Assembly: GCA_910584325.1 (NCBI GenBank)
Contig: CAJTZH010000047.1
Coordinates: forward strand, 12,134-21,379
Direction: 5' to 3'
Length of the DNA: 9,246 nucleotides
DNA from: an uncultured Lachnospiraceae bacterium
Lineage (GTDB): Bacteria > Bacillota > Clostridia > Lachnospirales > Lachnospiraceae
Part shown: in pieces, positions 1 through 6,605 of the stretch
Position numbering within the stretch: the first letter of the stretch is position 1
How the letters are laid out: the number at the start of each line of letters is the position of its first letter
Notes under the pieces: generated by a model
The model's input: the letters and a program-made list of their open reading frames with translations, nothing else
What the model was told of the DNA's origin: nothing
The model's database searches: none
Translations under genes and position numbers: made by a program

Positions 1-297
1 CCCGTCCATCGTCAGTTCATACACATAATACGCCTGGTCATTGTCTGTTATAAACGTTTTATCAGCAATCCGCTCATCGAGCAGTTCCTTCGCTTTCCCG
101 TAAACCTCCGGCGCGTATGTATCCACCGAATCGTCAAACTGCGTCTCCGCACGGTCAATATTTAAAAACGACAACGGATTTCCTTTCACCGCCTCTTTTG
201 CCTCCTGCCGGCTGTAAACGTCGTACGGCAAAGCCGCCACCGCCGCCGCTGCGCTTTCGTTCGGTCTGACACATACAAATGGTTTTACTGCTGCCAT
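1..297 (-). CDS. DUF1015 family protein, N-terminal part (C-terminus beyond window)
   Basis: An open frame of 99 codons runs from an ATG at 297 to the left edge without a stop, so the C-terminal part is missing. The start is supported by a strong Shine-Dalgarno sequence (GGGAGG) about 8 bases upstream. The protein begins MAAVKPFVCVRPNES and continues with LPYDVYSRQEA and GNPLSFLNIDRAE. This PYDV...GNPxSFLxxxR pattern is characteristic of the N-terminus of DUF1015 proteins, which are usually a little over 400 residues long. The family's biochemical role is not established; in clostridia members are often found next to serine-biosynthesis genes (family knowledge, not visible here). There is no signal peptide, so it is presumably cytoplasmic. 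The gap to the upstream GH43 gene is 61 bases and holds neither a convincing terminator nor a promoter, so cotranscription with GH43 is plausible. Confidence 0.8.
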   Translation of the reverse strand, partial: MAAVKPFVCVRPNESAAAAVAALPYDVYSRQEAKEAVKGNPLSFLNIDRAETQFDDSVDTYAPEVYGKAKELLDERIADKTFITDNDQAYYVYELTMDG

Positions 298-358
298 TCC
301 TATTTCCTCCCTTTCGGCTGATTTCTTTTTCCCTGAAATTTATACGGCACAACTTTGT

Positions 359-1960
359 TTAACGGCTGTATTCTACATTCTCCACCGTCACAAATCCGCC
401 TGCCGCGCTGCCTCTTCTAAGACAGAACACACCGTTCTTTACGCCGACCCAGCGTCCCGGCACGGCGTTCATTTTTCCTGCCTCTTTAAAATTTTGTCCG
501 TCAAAACTATATTCCAGTATGGCTTCCTCAAGCGGGAATCCTTGCTCTTTCTCACTTAAATCCTGTGTTCCTACACATTTTACGGTGTAACGGACAAACA
601 CCTTCTTACAATCTGCCGCCTTTACCCGCTCAAGTACCGTCTCCTCTTCCTCCGTCTGTTCCGCAAGAATCTTACCGTATTTCTGCACGCCTTTCACAAA
701 TGAGAAACAAACGTCCTCTCCTTCTCTCTTTAACGCAAGCAGCTCATACTTCATGCCCATGGAAATTACGCCTGCAGTATCGCCGTCCGTCAGATTTGAC
801 AAATCAAGGCGGGTTACACAGTAAAATTCCGGCGCAGGCCATTTCTGTAACAAGAGGTTCGGAACATCCCCATATGCAATCGTCTCTGCGCACGGCACGG
901 CATTAAGTTTTAAGCCGTCAGCGCCAAACTCGTACCAGCCTTCCTTCGGGTTCGCGTTCCACTGCCACTGTAAGCCCAACTTCCTGCCCTTAAAGTCATC
1001 AGAAGTCTCCGGCTCGCAGATTTCCCATGAAACCTCTCCCACATCCGGCTTTTTATACTCGAATACAGGCTCGCCGTAATCGTTTCCGTTCTTCGCGATA
1101 CCGATAACCGGCCAGTCGTTCTGCCAGCTCATCGGCTGCAGATGAACAATTCTTCCTGCCCCGTACACATCCTGGAAATGTAAAAACCAGTCTTCTCCGG
1201 TCACCGTGTCCACCCAGGCGCCCTGATGCGGTCCGTTTACAAAAGAATCTCCCTGACGCATAACCACCTTATATTCATACGGTCCAAAAACTTCTCTTGA
1301 GCGCAGAACAGTCTGCCAGCCGATTTTTACGCCTCCTGCCGGCGCGAAAATATAATACCAGCCGTTTCGCTTATACATCTTTGGTCCTTCAATCGTCACC
1401 TGGTCATTCTCGTTTCCGTCAAATATTTTCACTTCTTCACCGATTAATCCCATACCGTCCGGCTGCATTTCCACCATATGAAGTACGCTCTTATAACCGA
1501 TACGGCTCTTCGCAACACCTGCCACAAGATATGCCTTACCGTCCTCGTCCCAGAACGGACACGGGTCTATCCAGCCTGCGCCCGGTCTGATATTGACAGG
1601 TTCGCTCCAGTCTCCGAACGGGTCTTTTGCCGTCGTCATGTAAATGCCCTCGTCCGGCATCGGGAAACATACGAAAAATGTTCCCTCGTGATAGCGGATA
1701 GACGGCGCCCAGACACCGCAGCCGTGAATCGGTTTATCATAGCGGCTTGTAGGAACTTCCTTTAAAATGTAATTAACAACTTTCCAGTTTACCAAATCTT
1801 TTGAATGCAGAAGCGGCATTCCCGGTGTATTACAAAAAGTTGAGGAAATCATAAAATAATCCTCTCCTGCCCTGCACACGTCCGGGTCCGAATAATCGGC
1901 ATACAAAACCGGGTTACGGTACATTCCGTTTCCTAAATCACCATTCCAAATTTTACTCAT
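359..1960 (-). CDS. Glycoside hydrolase family 43 protein (beta-xylosidase / alpha-L-arabinofuranosidase-like)
   Basis: This 533-residue protein has the layout of two-domain GH43 enzymes: an N-terminal five-bladed propeller (about residues 14-320) and a C-terminal beta-sandwich of the GH43 C2 / concanavalin-like type (about 335-530). The three catalytic acids expected for an inverting GH43 enzyme can be placed: the base Asp25 in YSDPDVCR, the pKa-modulating Asp132 in GWIDPCPFWDEDG, and the general acid Glu191 in VTIEGPKMY. VWAPSIRY at 83-90 is another typical GH43 block. No signal peptide is present, so it should act in the cytoplasm on imported xylo- or arabino-oligosaccharides; the exact substrate cannot be read from sequence. 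The ATG start follows AAAGGTGG at good spacing. It is co-oriented with its neighbours, but no transporter or sugar regulator gene is in the window. The upstream gap contains two adjacent dyads that may be regulatory. Confidence 0.92.
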   Translation of the reverse strand: MSKIWNGDLGNGMYRNPVLYADYSDPDVCRAGEDYFMISSTFCNTPGMPLLHSKDLVNWKVVNYILKEVPTSRYDKPIHGCGVWAPSIRYHEGTFFVCFPMPDEGIYMTTAKDPFGDWSEPVNIRPGAGWIDPCPFWDEDGKAYLVAGVAKSRIGYKSVLHMVEMQPDGMGLIGEEVKIFDGNENDQVTIEGPKMYKRNGWYYIFAPAGGVKIGWQTVLRSREVFGPYEYKVVMRQGDSFVNGPHQGAWVDTVTGEDWFLHFQDVYGAGRIVHLQPMSWQNDWPVIGIAKNGNDYGEPVFEYKKPDVGEVSWEICEPETSDDFKGRKLGLQWQWNANPKEGWYEFGADGLKLNAVPCAETIAYGDVPNLLLQKWPAPEFYCVTRLDLSNLTDGDTAGVISMGMKYELLALKREGEDVCFSFVKGVQKYGKILAEQTEEEETVLERVKAADCKKVFVRYTVKCVGTQDLSEKEQGFPLEEAILEYSFDGQNFKEAGKMNAVPGRWVGVKNGVFCLRRGSAAGGFVTVENVEYSR

Positions 1961-1974
1961 AGTTCCACCTTTCC

Positions 1975-2004
1975 GACGTTTTCGTCATATAAAATATTTT
2001 ATAT
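1975..2004. promoter_or_regulatory. Two adjacent dyad symmetries in the GH43 leader (possible operator/promoter)
   Basis: The 54-base gap between the lipoprotein stop and the GH43 start contains an 18-base perfect AT-only palindrome at 1987-2004 (two 9-base arms, ATATAAAAT and ATTTTATAT). Directly abutting it at 1975-1986 is GACGTTTTCGTC, a 4-base inverted repeat around TTTT. They lie 15-44 bases upstream of the GH43 ATG. The AT-rich dyad contains several -10-like hexamers on the minus strand, but I cannot pair one with a good -35 box. An operator or promoter core is an inference from position and symmetry only. Confidence 0.3.
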
Positions 2005-2014
2005 TTTAGAGTTT

Positions 2015-2662
2015 CTATCGAATCTGACTGATTTCAAATAATTGCAGGAACATCTGTAACTCCGCCTCTCCGTCTGTTCCGGCAAGGACATCCGCCCCCC
2101 GCTCTTTCATTTCATCACTAAATATATAATTTCCCACGGCATGAATTGCTCCGTCCTCCCCTGCATGAAAAGAAACCATAACGGGATACGCGTCTTTATA
2201 GAAATAAATATACGCCACGTCCTTTGTCACTGCCTCGTTGACAAACAGTTCTTCCGCCGCCAGTATGGAGGACACCGCCAGATAGTCCGACCCCTTGCGG
2301 GCATTTATAATATTCACAAGATAAGAAAATCCTTTCATCCTGTCACGAACCGCGTCGGGAATCTCCTTCGCCGACTCGCCAATCACAACTGTCAAAAACT
2401 GCTTTAGTCCGCCATCGGAATATGTAAGCTCATAGACGCTTTCCGGCTCAGTATAATCCTGTTTTGCAAATTCCTTGACAAGCTCTGTAATCGCTTCGTA
2501 TGAAGAAAAGTATTCAATGTACTTTTCGTCCAGCTCTTTTGAAAGCGTTGTAACGCACGAAAGCCCCTTATCATAAAGCGTAGGCCTGTCTTTTGGCTTC
2601 TCCCTGCACCCCGCCGTAATCATAAGCATCAGACAGAGCACAATCAACGCGTTTTTTTTCAT
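2015..2662 (-). CDS. Putative lipoprotein of unknown function, coupled to aroA
   Basis: This 215-residue protein begins with a lipoprotein signal peptide: two lysines (residues 2-3), a hydrophobic stretch (about 5-16) and a lipobox ending TAGC, with Cys19 as the predicted lipidated residue. It should therefore be anchored to the outer face of the cytoplasmic membrane. The mature part is mostly hydrophilic and mixed in charge, with an aromatic patch AYIYFYKDAYPVMVSF near residues 150-165. I do not recognise a family and assign no function. Its ATG overlaps the aroA TGA stop (ATGA at 2662-2659), and an AGGAG Shine-Dalgarno lies 7 bases upstream inside aroA, so translational coupling with aroA is likely. 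The coupling gives no functional clue, because a surface lipoprotein has no obvious place in the shikimate pathway. Confidence 0.85.
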   Translation of the reverse strand: MKKNALIVLCLMLMITAGCREKPKDRPTLYDKGLSCVTTLSKELDEKYIEYFSSYEAITELVKEFAKQDYTEPESVYELTYSDGGLKQFLTVVIGESAKEIPDAVRDRMKGFSYLVNIINARKGSDYLAVSSILAAEELFVNEAVTKDVAYIYFYKDAYPVMVSFHAGEDGAIHAVGNYIFSDEMKERGADVLAGTDGEAELQMFLQLFEISQIR

Positions 2663-3957
2663 ATACTTACTCCTGTTCTGCCGGTAATCTCGTCCAGCAA
2701 ATCAAAATATCCCTCGAATGTCTTTTTGCAGCACATCGGATTGTGAATGACAACCCCGTCCGTAAGCAGTCCCGGAATTGAAAACGCCATTGCCATACGG
2801 TGGTCCTCATAAGTCTCAATTTCACACGCCCTGCATGTTCCCGGATAAACCACAAGTCCGTCGTCCTCGCGTTCACAGCGGATTCCAAGCCGTCCAAGGT
2901 TGTGAAGAATCGCCGCCAGTCTGTCCGATTCCTGCAGGCTGATATGCGCGACATTGCGGATATGCGTTTCACTCTTCGCAAACGGCGCGATTGCACAAAG
3001 CGTCATCGTCTGGTCGGAAAAATCATTCATGTCCACATCAACGCCTGTCAGTCCGCCGCGGCTTCCCGTAACCCGGATACCTTCTTTTGTGTCCTCCACA
3101 ACACAGCCCATCTGCTTTAAAACGTCAAGAAACTTCATGTCGCCCTGCATCAGTCCGAAATGGACGTGGTTTACAACCGCGCTTCCTCCTGTCAACGCCG
3201 CCATCGCGTAAAAATAACATGCCGCGGACACGTCAGGCTCCACCACATAAGTTCCCGCTTTATATGCCTGTCCCTGTTCAATGAAATAATCATGTCCGTC
3301 ATACTGCGCGATACAGCCGAACTGCCTCATCATCTCCCGGGTGATGCGCACATATGCCCCGTCCGTTTTTGCACTGACAATATGGATATGGAGACTGTTT
3401 TTTAACATCACGGCAGTCATTAAAAGAGCGCTTAAGAACTGCGTACTTTTACTGATATCTATAAAAACTTCCATCGCCTCTGCCGCGCATCCTTTTACCC
3501 TGACCGGAAGATGCCCTTCCTCCTTCAGATATGTAAACTGCGCGCCCATAGACTGTAATGCTTCAAACAGTGGAAGCATCGGCCTTTTCTCCATCTGCTC
3601 GGAAGCAAGTATCTCGTATTCGCCGTCAGACAACGCAAGCATCGCCGTCAGAAACCGCGCCGCCGTTCCCGCGCTGCCAACATATACCGTTCCTGTCTTC
3701 TTCGGTATTCTGCCGCTACAGCCCAAAACAGACGCGCTGCAGTCTTCTTCACTGTATGTAACCATAAACCCCAGCGCCTTTAAGGCGTTTAGAAAATGTC
3801 TTGAATCATCGCTGAATAAAATCCCCTGCAGAGTCGTCGTTCCATCCGACAACGCCGCCATCAGAAGCGCCCTGTTTGTCATGCTCTTGGAACCCGGAAC
3901 TGTGACCCTGATATCAAGCGGGTGATTTAATTTCTTTACAATATATTTATCTTCCAT
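2659..3957 (-). CDS. aroA: 3-phosphoshikimate 1-carboxyvinyltransferase (EPSP synthase)
   Basis: EPSP synthase transfers the enolpyruvyl group of PEP to shikimate-3-phosphate, the sixth step of the shikimate pathway, in the cytoplasm. The 432-residue length is normal. Diagnostic segments are VPGSKSMTNRALL (21-32; Lys24, Ser25, Arg29 contact substrate), GSAGTAARF (94-102, the PEP/glyphosate loop), KRPMLPL (124-130), SKSTQFLSALLM (169-180), the catalytic Asp315 in FSDQTMT, LQESDRL (341-347; Glu343, Arg346) and EDHRMAM (384-390). The QFLSALL segment resembles the class I (E. coli-like) form. The loop has Phe102 where E. coli has Pro101; a change there can affect glyphosate sensitivity, but sensitivity cannot be read from this. 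I chose the ATG at 3957, preceded by GGAAAGAG; a TTG at 3969 would add four residues but lacks a clear ribosome binding site. It lies downstream of pyk, separated by a hairpin, and overlaps the lipoprotein gene by 4 bases. Confidence 0.96.
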   Translation of the reverse strand: MEDKYIVKKLNHPLDIRVTVPGSKSMTNRALLMAALSDGTTTLQGILFSDDSRHFLNALKALGFMVTYSEEDCSASVLGCSGRIPKKTGTVYVGSAGTAARFLTAMLALSDGEYEILASEQMEKRPMLPLFEALQSMGAQFTYLKEEGHLPVRVKGCAAEAMEVFIDISKSTQFLSALLMTAVMLKNSLHIHIVSAKTDGAYVRITREMMRQFGCIAQYDGHDYFIEQGQAYKAGTYVVEPDVSAACYFYAMAALTGGSAVVNHVHFGLMQGDMKFLDVLKQMGCVVEDTKEGIRVTGSRGGLTGVDVDMNDFSDQTMTLCAIAPFAKSETHIRNVAHISLQESDRLAAILHNLGRLGIRCEREDDGLVVYPGTCRACEIETYEDHRMAMAFSIPGLLTDGVVIHNPMCCKKTFEGYFDLLDEITGRTGVSI

Positions 3958-3987
3958 CACTCTTTCCAACCCATGCGAAATTCTGTC

Positions 3988-4040
3988 AAATAAAATGAGA
4001 CTGCCACATGGAACTTTTCTACCCTATGCGCCAGTCTCAT
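3988..4040 (-). terminator. Hairpin with T-rich tail between pyk and aroA
   Basis: Read on the minus strand, ATGAGACTG (4040-4032) is followed by its exact complement CAGTCTCAT (4003-3995) and then the T-rich run TTTATTT (3994-3988). After a single G-G mismatch the stem can continue for five more pairs, CGCAT (4030-4026) with ATGTG (4009-4005), one of them a G-U wobble. The hairpin begins 10 bases after the pyk stop. This is the form of an intrinsic terminator for pyk. The tail is interrupted by an A and the stem base is AT-rich, so termination may be partial, allowing readthrough into aroA. Confidence 0.7.
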
Positions 4041-4049
4041 ATGCTTTCA

Positions 4050-5483
4050 TTAATCCATTGTAACGACACGCATAATATTAGTAATACCTTTCTGTGCCGT
4101 TTTTGACTTGGTTGTCGGAACGCCTGCCGTTATGACAACCGTGTCTCCTTCTTCCACATATCCTGAAGTTCTCACCGCATCAAGCGCATGACGGATAATA
4201 TTGTCCGTTGAATTTTCCTGCGCGGATTTAACCGGTGTCACTCCCCAGTAAATCTGCATCTGGCGGAGCACCGAATCATTCGGTGAAAGACCGATTACCG
4301 GCATCTCCGGCTTATATTTGGAAATAACGCGTGCCGTAAATCCTGAAATAGTCGGCGTAATAATTGCCTTAGCGTTCAGATTATGCGCCGTCGTAACGGA
4401 AGCGTAACTGACAGCGCCGGAAACCGTCTGCTTTGCGTGAAGCTTGCGCGCCTTAATAAACTTCTCATGCTCAATATGCTGTTCGGTTGATTCCGCAATC
4501 TGTGTCATCATCTTAACGGCTTCCACCGGATATTTTCCCATTGCCGACTCGCCGGAAAGCATCACTGCGTCCGTACCGTCATAAATGGCGTTGGCAACAT
4601 CCGTTACTTCCGCTCTCGTCGGACGCGGATTGCGAATCATGGAATCGAGCATCTGTGTTGCAGTAATAACCGGTTTAAACTTATCGTTGCACTTACGGAT
4701 AATCATTTTCTGCACATGCGGCACTTCCTCCGCCGGAATTTCCACGCCCATGTCGCCGCGCGCAACCATAACACCGTCCGCCGCATCAATAATATCGTCG
4801 ATATTGGCGATACCTTCGGCATTTTCAATCTTTGCGATAATCTTTATGTCCGCGCCGTGCTCTTTGAGCAAATCCTTAATCTCATAAATACAGGTTGCGT
4901 TTCTCACAAAAGAAGCCGCAATAAAATCAAACCCCTGCTCAATGCCAAATAAAATATCGTCTCTGTCCTTCTGTGTGATTCCCGGAAGATTCACCGGAAT
5001 ATTCGGCAGATTGACGCCTTTTCTGGTTCCCAGTTCACCGCCGTTAATAATACGGCAGACAATATCCGTATCTGTTGTGGATTCCACACAAAGTTCAATC
5101 AGACCGTCGTCAATTAAAATTGTGCTTCCCTTCTGTACGTCGCCGGGCAGTCCTTTGTATGTAACATGCCCGATTTTGTCGTCTCCCACAACGTCTCTGG
5201 TCGTCAGCGTGTAGGTATCTCCCTCAGCTAACGTCACTTTCTTATCGTCCTTCAGCCCGCCGGTACGGATTTCCGGTCCCTTGGTATCGAGAAGCATCGC
5301 AATCGGAAGATTCAGTTCCTCCCGGATACTCTTAATCAGGTCGACTCTGCCTTTCTGCTCCTCGTGGTCGCCGTGGGAAAAATTAAATCTTGCAATATCC
5401 ATTCCGTTTATGGCAAGCTGTCTTAATAATTCTCTGTCGTTCGTGTTTGGTCCCATTGTACAAATAATCTTTGTTCTTTTCAT
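4050..5483 (-). CDS. pyk: Pyruvate kinase
   Basis: Pyruvate kinase converts PEP and ADP to pyruvate and ATP, the last step of glycolysis, in the cytoplasm. The 477 residues cover the A, B and C domains and stop without the PEP-utiliser-like C-terminal extension found in some Bacillales enzymes. Visible signatures are ARFNFSHGDHEE (31-42; Asn34 and Ser36 match K+ ligands), LDTKGPEIRTG (65-75), IIAKIENAEG (214-223; catalytic Lys217, metal ligand Glu219), MVARGDMGVEIP (238-249; metal ligand Asp243) and ITATQMLDSM (from 272; Thr275). Glu71, in the position equivalent to rabbit Glu117, indicates the K+-dependent type. The B domain spans roughly 70-167 and the C-terminal regulatory domain roughly 350-477; which effector binds cannot be told. 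The ATG follows AGGAG at 7 bases. It starts 43 bases after the rhomboid-like gene with no terminator between, so it may share that gene's promoter. A hairpin follows its stop. Confidence 0.98.
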   Translation of the reverse strand: MKRTKIICTMGPNTNDRELLRQLAINGMDIARFNFSHGDHEEQKGRVDLIKSIREELNLPIAMLLDTKGPEIRTGGLKDDKKVTLAEGDTYTLTTRDVVGDDKIGHVTYKGLPGDVQKGSTILIDDGLIELCVESTTDTDIVCRIINGGELGTRKGVNLPNIPVNLPGITQKDRDDILFGIEQGFDFIAASFVRNATCIYEIKDLLKEHGADIKIIAKIENAEGIANIDDIIDAADGVMVARGDMGVEIPAEEVPHVQKMIIRKCNDKFKPVITATQMLDSMIRNPRPTRAEVTDVANAIYDGTDAVMLSGESAMGKYPVEAVKMMTQIAESTEQHIEHEKFIKARKLHAKQTVSGAVSYASVTTAHNLNAKAIITPTISGFTARVISKYKPEMPVIGLSPNDSVLRQMQIYWGVTPVKSAQENSTDNIIRHALDAVRTSGYVEEGDTVVITAGVPTTKSKTAQKGITNIMRVVTMD

Positions 5484-5526
5484 GTTCTCTCTCCTAAATA
5501 TCCTATTCTATTTCTGACCGTTTGCA

Positions 5527-6414
5527 TCATTCTTTTCCGGTTCTGATTACATGCTTATGTGTATACAAATGCTCGCTGCAATACTCGTACGCGCCGTCGC
5601 ACTTTGAGCAGTAACGGAACACGATATCTTCCCCGTCCGCCTCCGTCTTGCCGCAAACCGCGCATTTATGCTTCACACCTCTTGACGCTACATTCATCTT
5701 CCGCTTGAAATCCGCCTTACGCTTTATCTCCTTCGGCGATACGGTACGGTAGTTTCTTGTCAGCGCATAAAAGAAAATAAAGTTCAGAAGCGATACGAGC
5801 GCCGCTGTAGCATAGACAGGCGTTGCCAAAATGCCTACGGTAAACAGTCCTATCAAAATATTCGCCGGTAATATGTTATACAGATATCCGCCCACAATCG
5901 TCAGCGCGAAATACGCCATATCAAGATAGGCAATCCATTTGACCTTAATCGGGATGATGAAAAACAGCAATACCTGCATATCCGGCATCAAAGTGGCAAA
6001 CGCCAGAAACATGGACATATTCAGGTAATATGTGGTAAATGGAAAACTGACGCCGAAAACCAGATAAATTATCAGCGCCGCCGCGATGTGCAGCACAATT
6101 CCAAACAGCAGGTACATATTAAAACGGAACGCTCCCCATGCGTTTTCCAGAACATTTCCAATTAAATAGTAAAAATACAGTGAAAATAAGATAAAAATAA
6201 TGCTGCTATTCGGCGGTCCCATAATAAACGTCAGAAGTCTCCAGACCTGCCCCCTAAAAATCATCTCCATATCGAGCGCAAGATACCGGCTGTAAAATCC
6301 GCCGCCGAACACTTCCAGAATAAAGCCGAACGCATACAGGATGATCATGTAATACATCAGATTATGAATGGCATATCTGCCAAATTTCCGCTCTAATTTC
6401 TGAAACCACTTCAT
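5527..6414 (-). CDS. Rhomboid/derlin-like membrane protein, probably non-proteolytic, with C-terminal zinc-binding tail
   Basis: This 295-residue protein has about six hydrophobic membrane segments between residues 18 and 218, then a basic linker (about 220-250) and a Cys/His-rich tail. GQVWRLLTF (55-63) matches the conserved WR motif of rhomboids, and VLENAWGAFRFNMYLLFG (88-105) and VLLFFIIPIKVKW (148-160) also fit the superfamily. The serine motif GxSG is absent: the corresponding segment reads YYLNMSMFLAF (129-139), and no catalytic histidine is evident in the late membrane segments. It is therefore probably a pseudoprotease. All five cysteines are in the tail: C251-C254, C269-C272 and C279, followed by H282, H286 and H288, a plausible zinc site. 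I chose the ATG at 6414, preceded by AAAGG about 12 bases away; an alternative TTG at 6435, right after an in-frame TAA, would add seven residues. Partners are unknown. Confidence 0.82.
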   Translation of the reverse strand: MKWFQKLERKFGRYAIHNLMYYMIILYAFGFILEVFGGGFYSRYLALDMEMIFRGQVWRLLTFIMGPPNSSIIFILFSLYFYYLIGNVLENAWGAFRFNMYLLFGIVLHIAAALIIYLVFGVSFPFTTYYLNMSMFLAFATLMPDMQVLLFFIIPIKVKWIAYLDMAYFALTIVGGYLYNILPANILIGLFTVGILATPVYATAALVSLLNFIFFYALTRNYRTVSPKEIKRKADFKRKMNVASRGVKHKCAVCGKTEADGEDIVFRYCSKCDGAYEYCSEHLYTHKHVIRTGKE

Positions 6415-6474
6415 ATAATTATCTAACCTTTCCAATTATTTTTCCATAAAACTACTAAAAGTATACCCAGAATA

Positions 6475-6503
6475 ATTATAAGTATGATGGCATTTTTTGT
6501 CAA
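6475..6503 (-). promoter_or_regulatory. Consensus sigma-A promoter for the rhomboid-like gene (and possibly pyk)
   Basis: On the minus strand, TTGACA (6503-6498) and TATAAT (6480-6475) are separated by exactly 17 bases, a perfect match to the housekeeping consensus. Transcription would begin near 6468 and give a leader of about 50 bases before the ATG at 6414. The perfect match suggests strong, possibly constitutive expression, consistent with transcription continuing into pyk. This is a sequence prediction only. Confidence 0.85.
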
Positions 6504-6516
6504 TCAACACTTTTTC

Positions 6517-6545
6517 TTGTAATTTCGACATAATTGTACTATAAT
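6517..6545 (+). promoter_or_regulatory. Sigma-A promoter for the activase gene
   Basis: TTGTAA (6517-6522) and TATAAT (6540-6545) are separated by 17 bases on the plus strand. The predicted transcription start is near 6552, about 54 bases before the ATG at 6606. It stands back to back with the leftward promoter, with 13 bases between the two -35 boxes, so RNA polymerase or a regulator at one could affect the other. Confidence 0.8.
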
Positions 6546-6569
6546 CTTTAAGATAATTGCCTTTAAGGC
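6546..6569 (+). repeat. Short repeat and palindrome in the activase leader
   Basis: Just downstream of the -10 box, CTTTAAG occurs at 6546-6552 and again at 6561-6567, spaced 15 bases start to start. The second copy sits inside the 11-base palindrome GCCTTTAAGGC (6559-6569). The position, overlapping the predicted transcription start, would suit a repressor site, but the elements are short and may be chance. Confidence 0.25.
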
Positions 6570-6605
6570 GTACCTGAACACTCACAGGGATGGAGGTTTT
6601 TATTC

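Noticed and set aside
155..352. A 65-codon minus-strand frame rich in Gly, Arg and Lys.
   Set aside because: It overlaps the DUF1015 gene in another frame; the DUF1015 frame has the family motif and a strong ribosome binding site.
1987..2004. The AT palindrome as a terminator for the lipoprotein gene.
   Set aside because: The stem is AT-only with no loop bases, and it is not followed by a T-run on the minus strand, so it would not make a stable intrinsic terminator.
3341..3925. A 194-codon open frame on the plus strand.
   Set aside because: It is antisense to aroA, which has complete EPSP synthase motifs across this stretch, and the translated sequence resembles no protein I know.
3984..3989. 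A perfect -35-like TTGACA on the minus strand upstream of aroA.
   Set aside because: At 16-18 bases downstream the sequence reads GGAAAG, GAAAGA or AAAGAG, not a -10 box, and a start there would fall inside the aroA coding region.
6436..6447. A three-codon minus-strand mini-ORF (ATG GAA AAA TAA) directly before the alternative TTG start of the rhomboid-like gene.
   Set aside because: It has no good ribosome binding site and is too short to tell from chance; it mainly shows that the frame is closed upstream of 6435.
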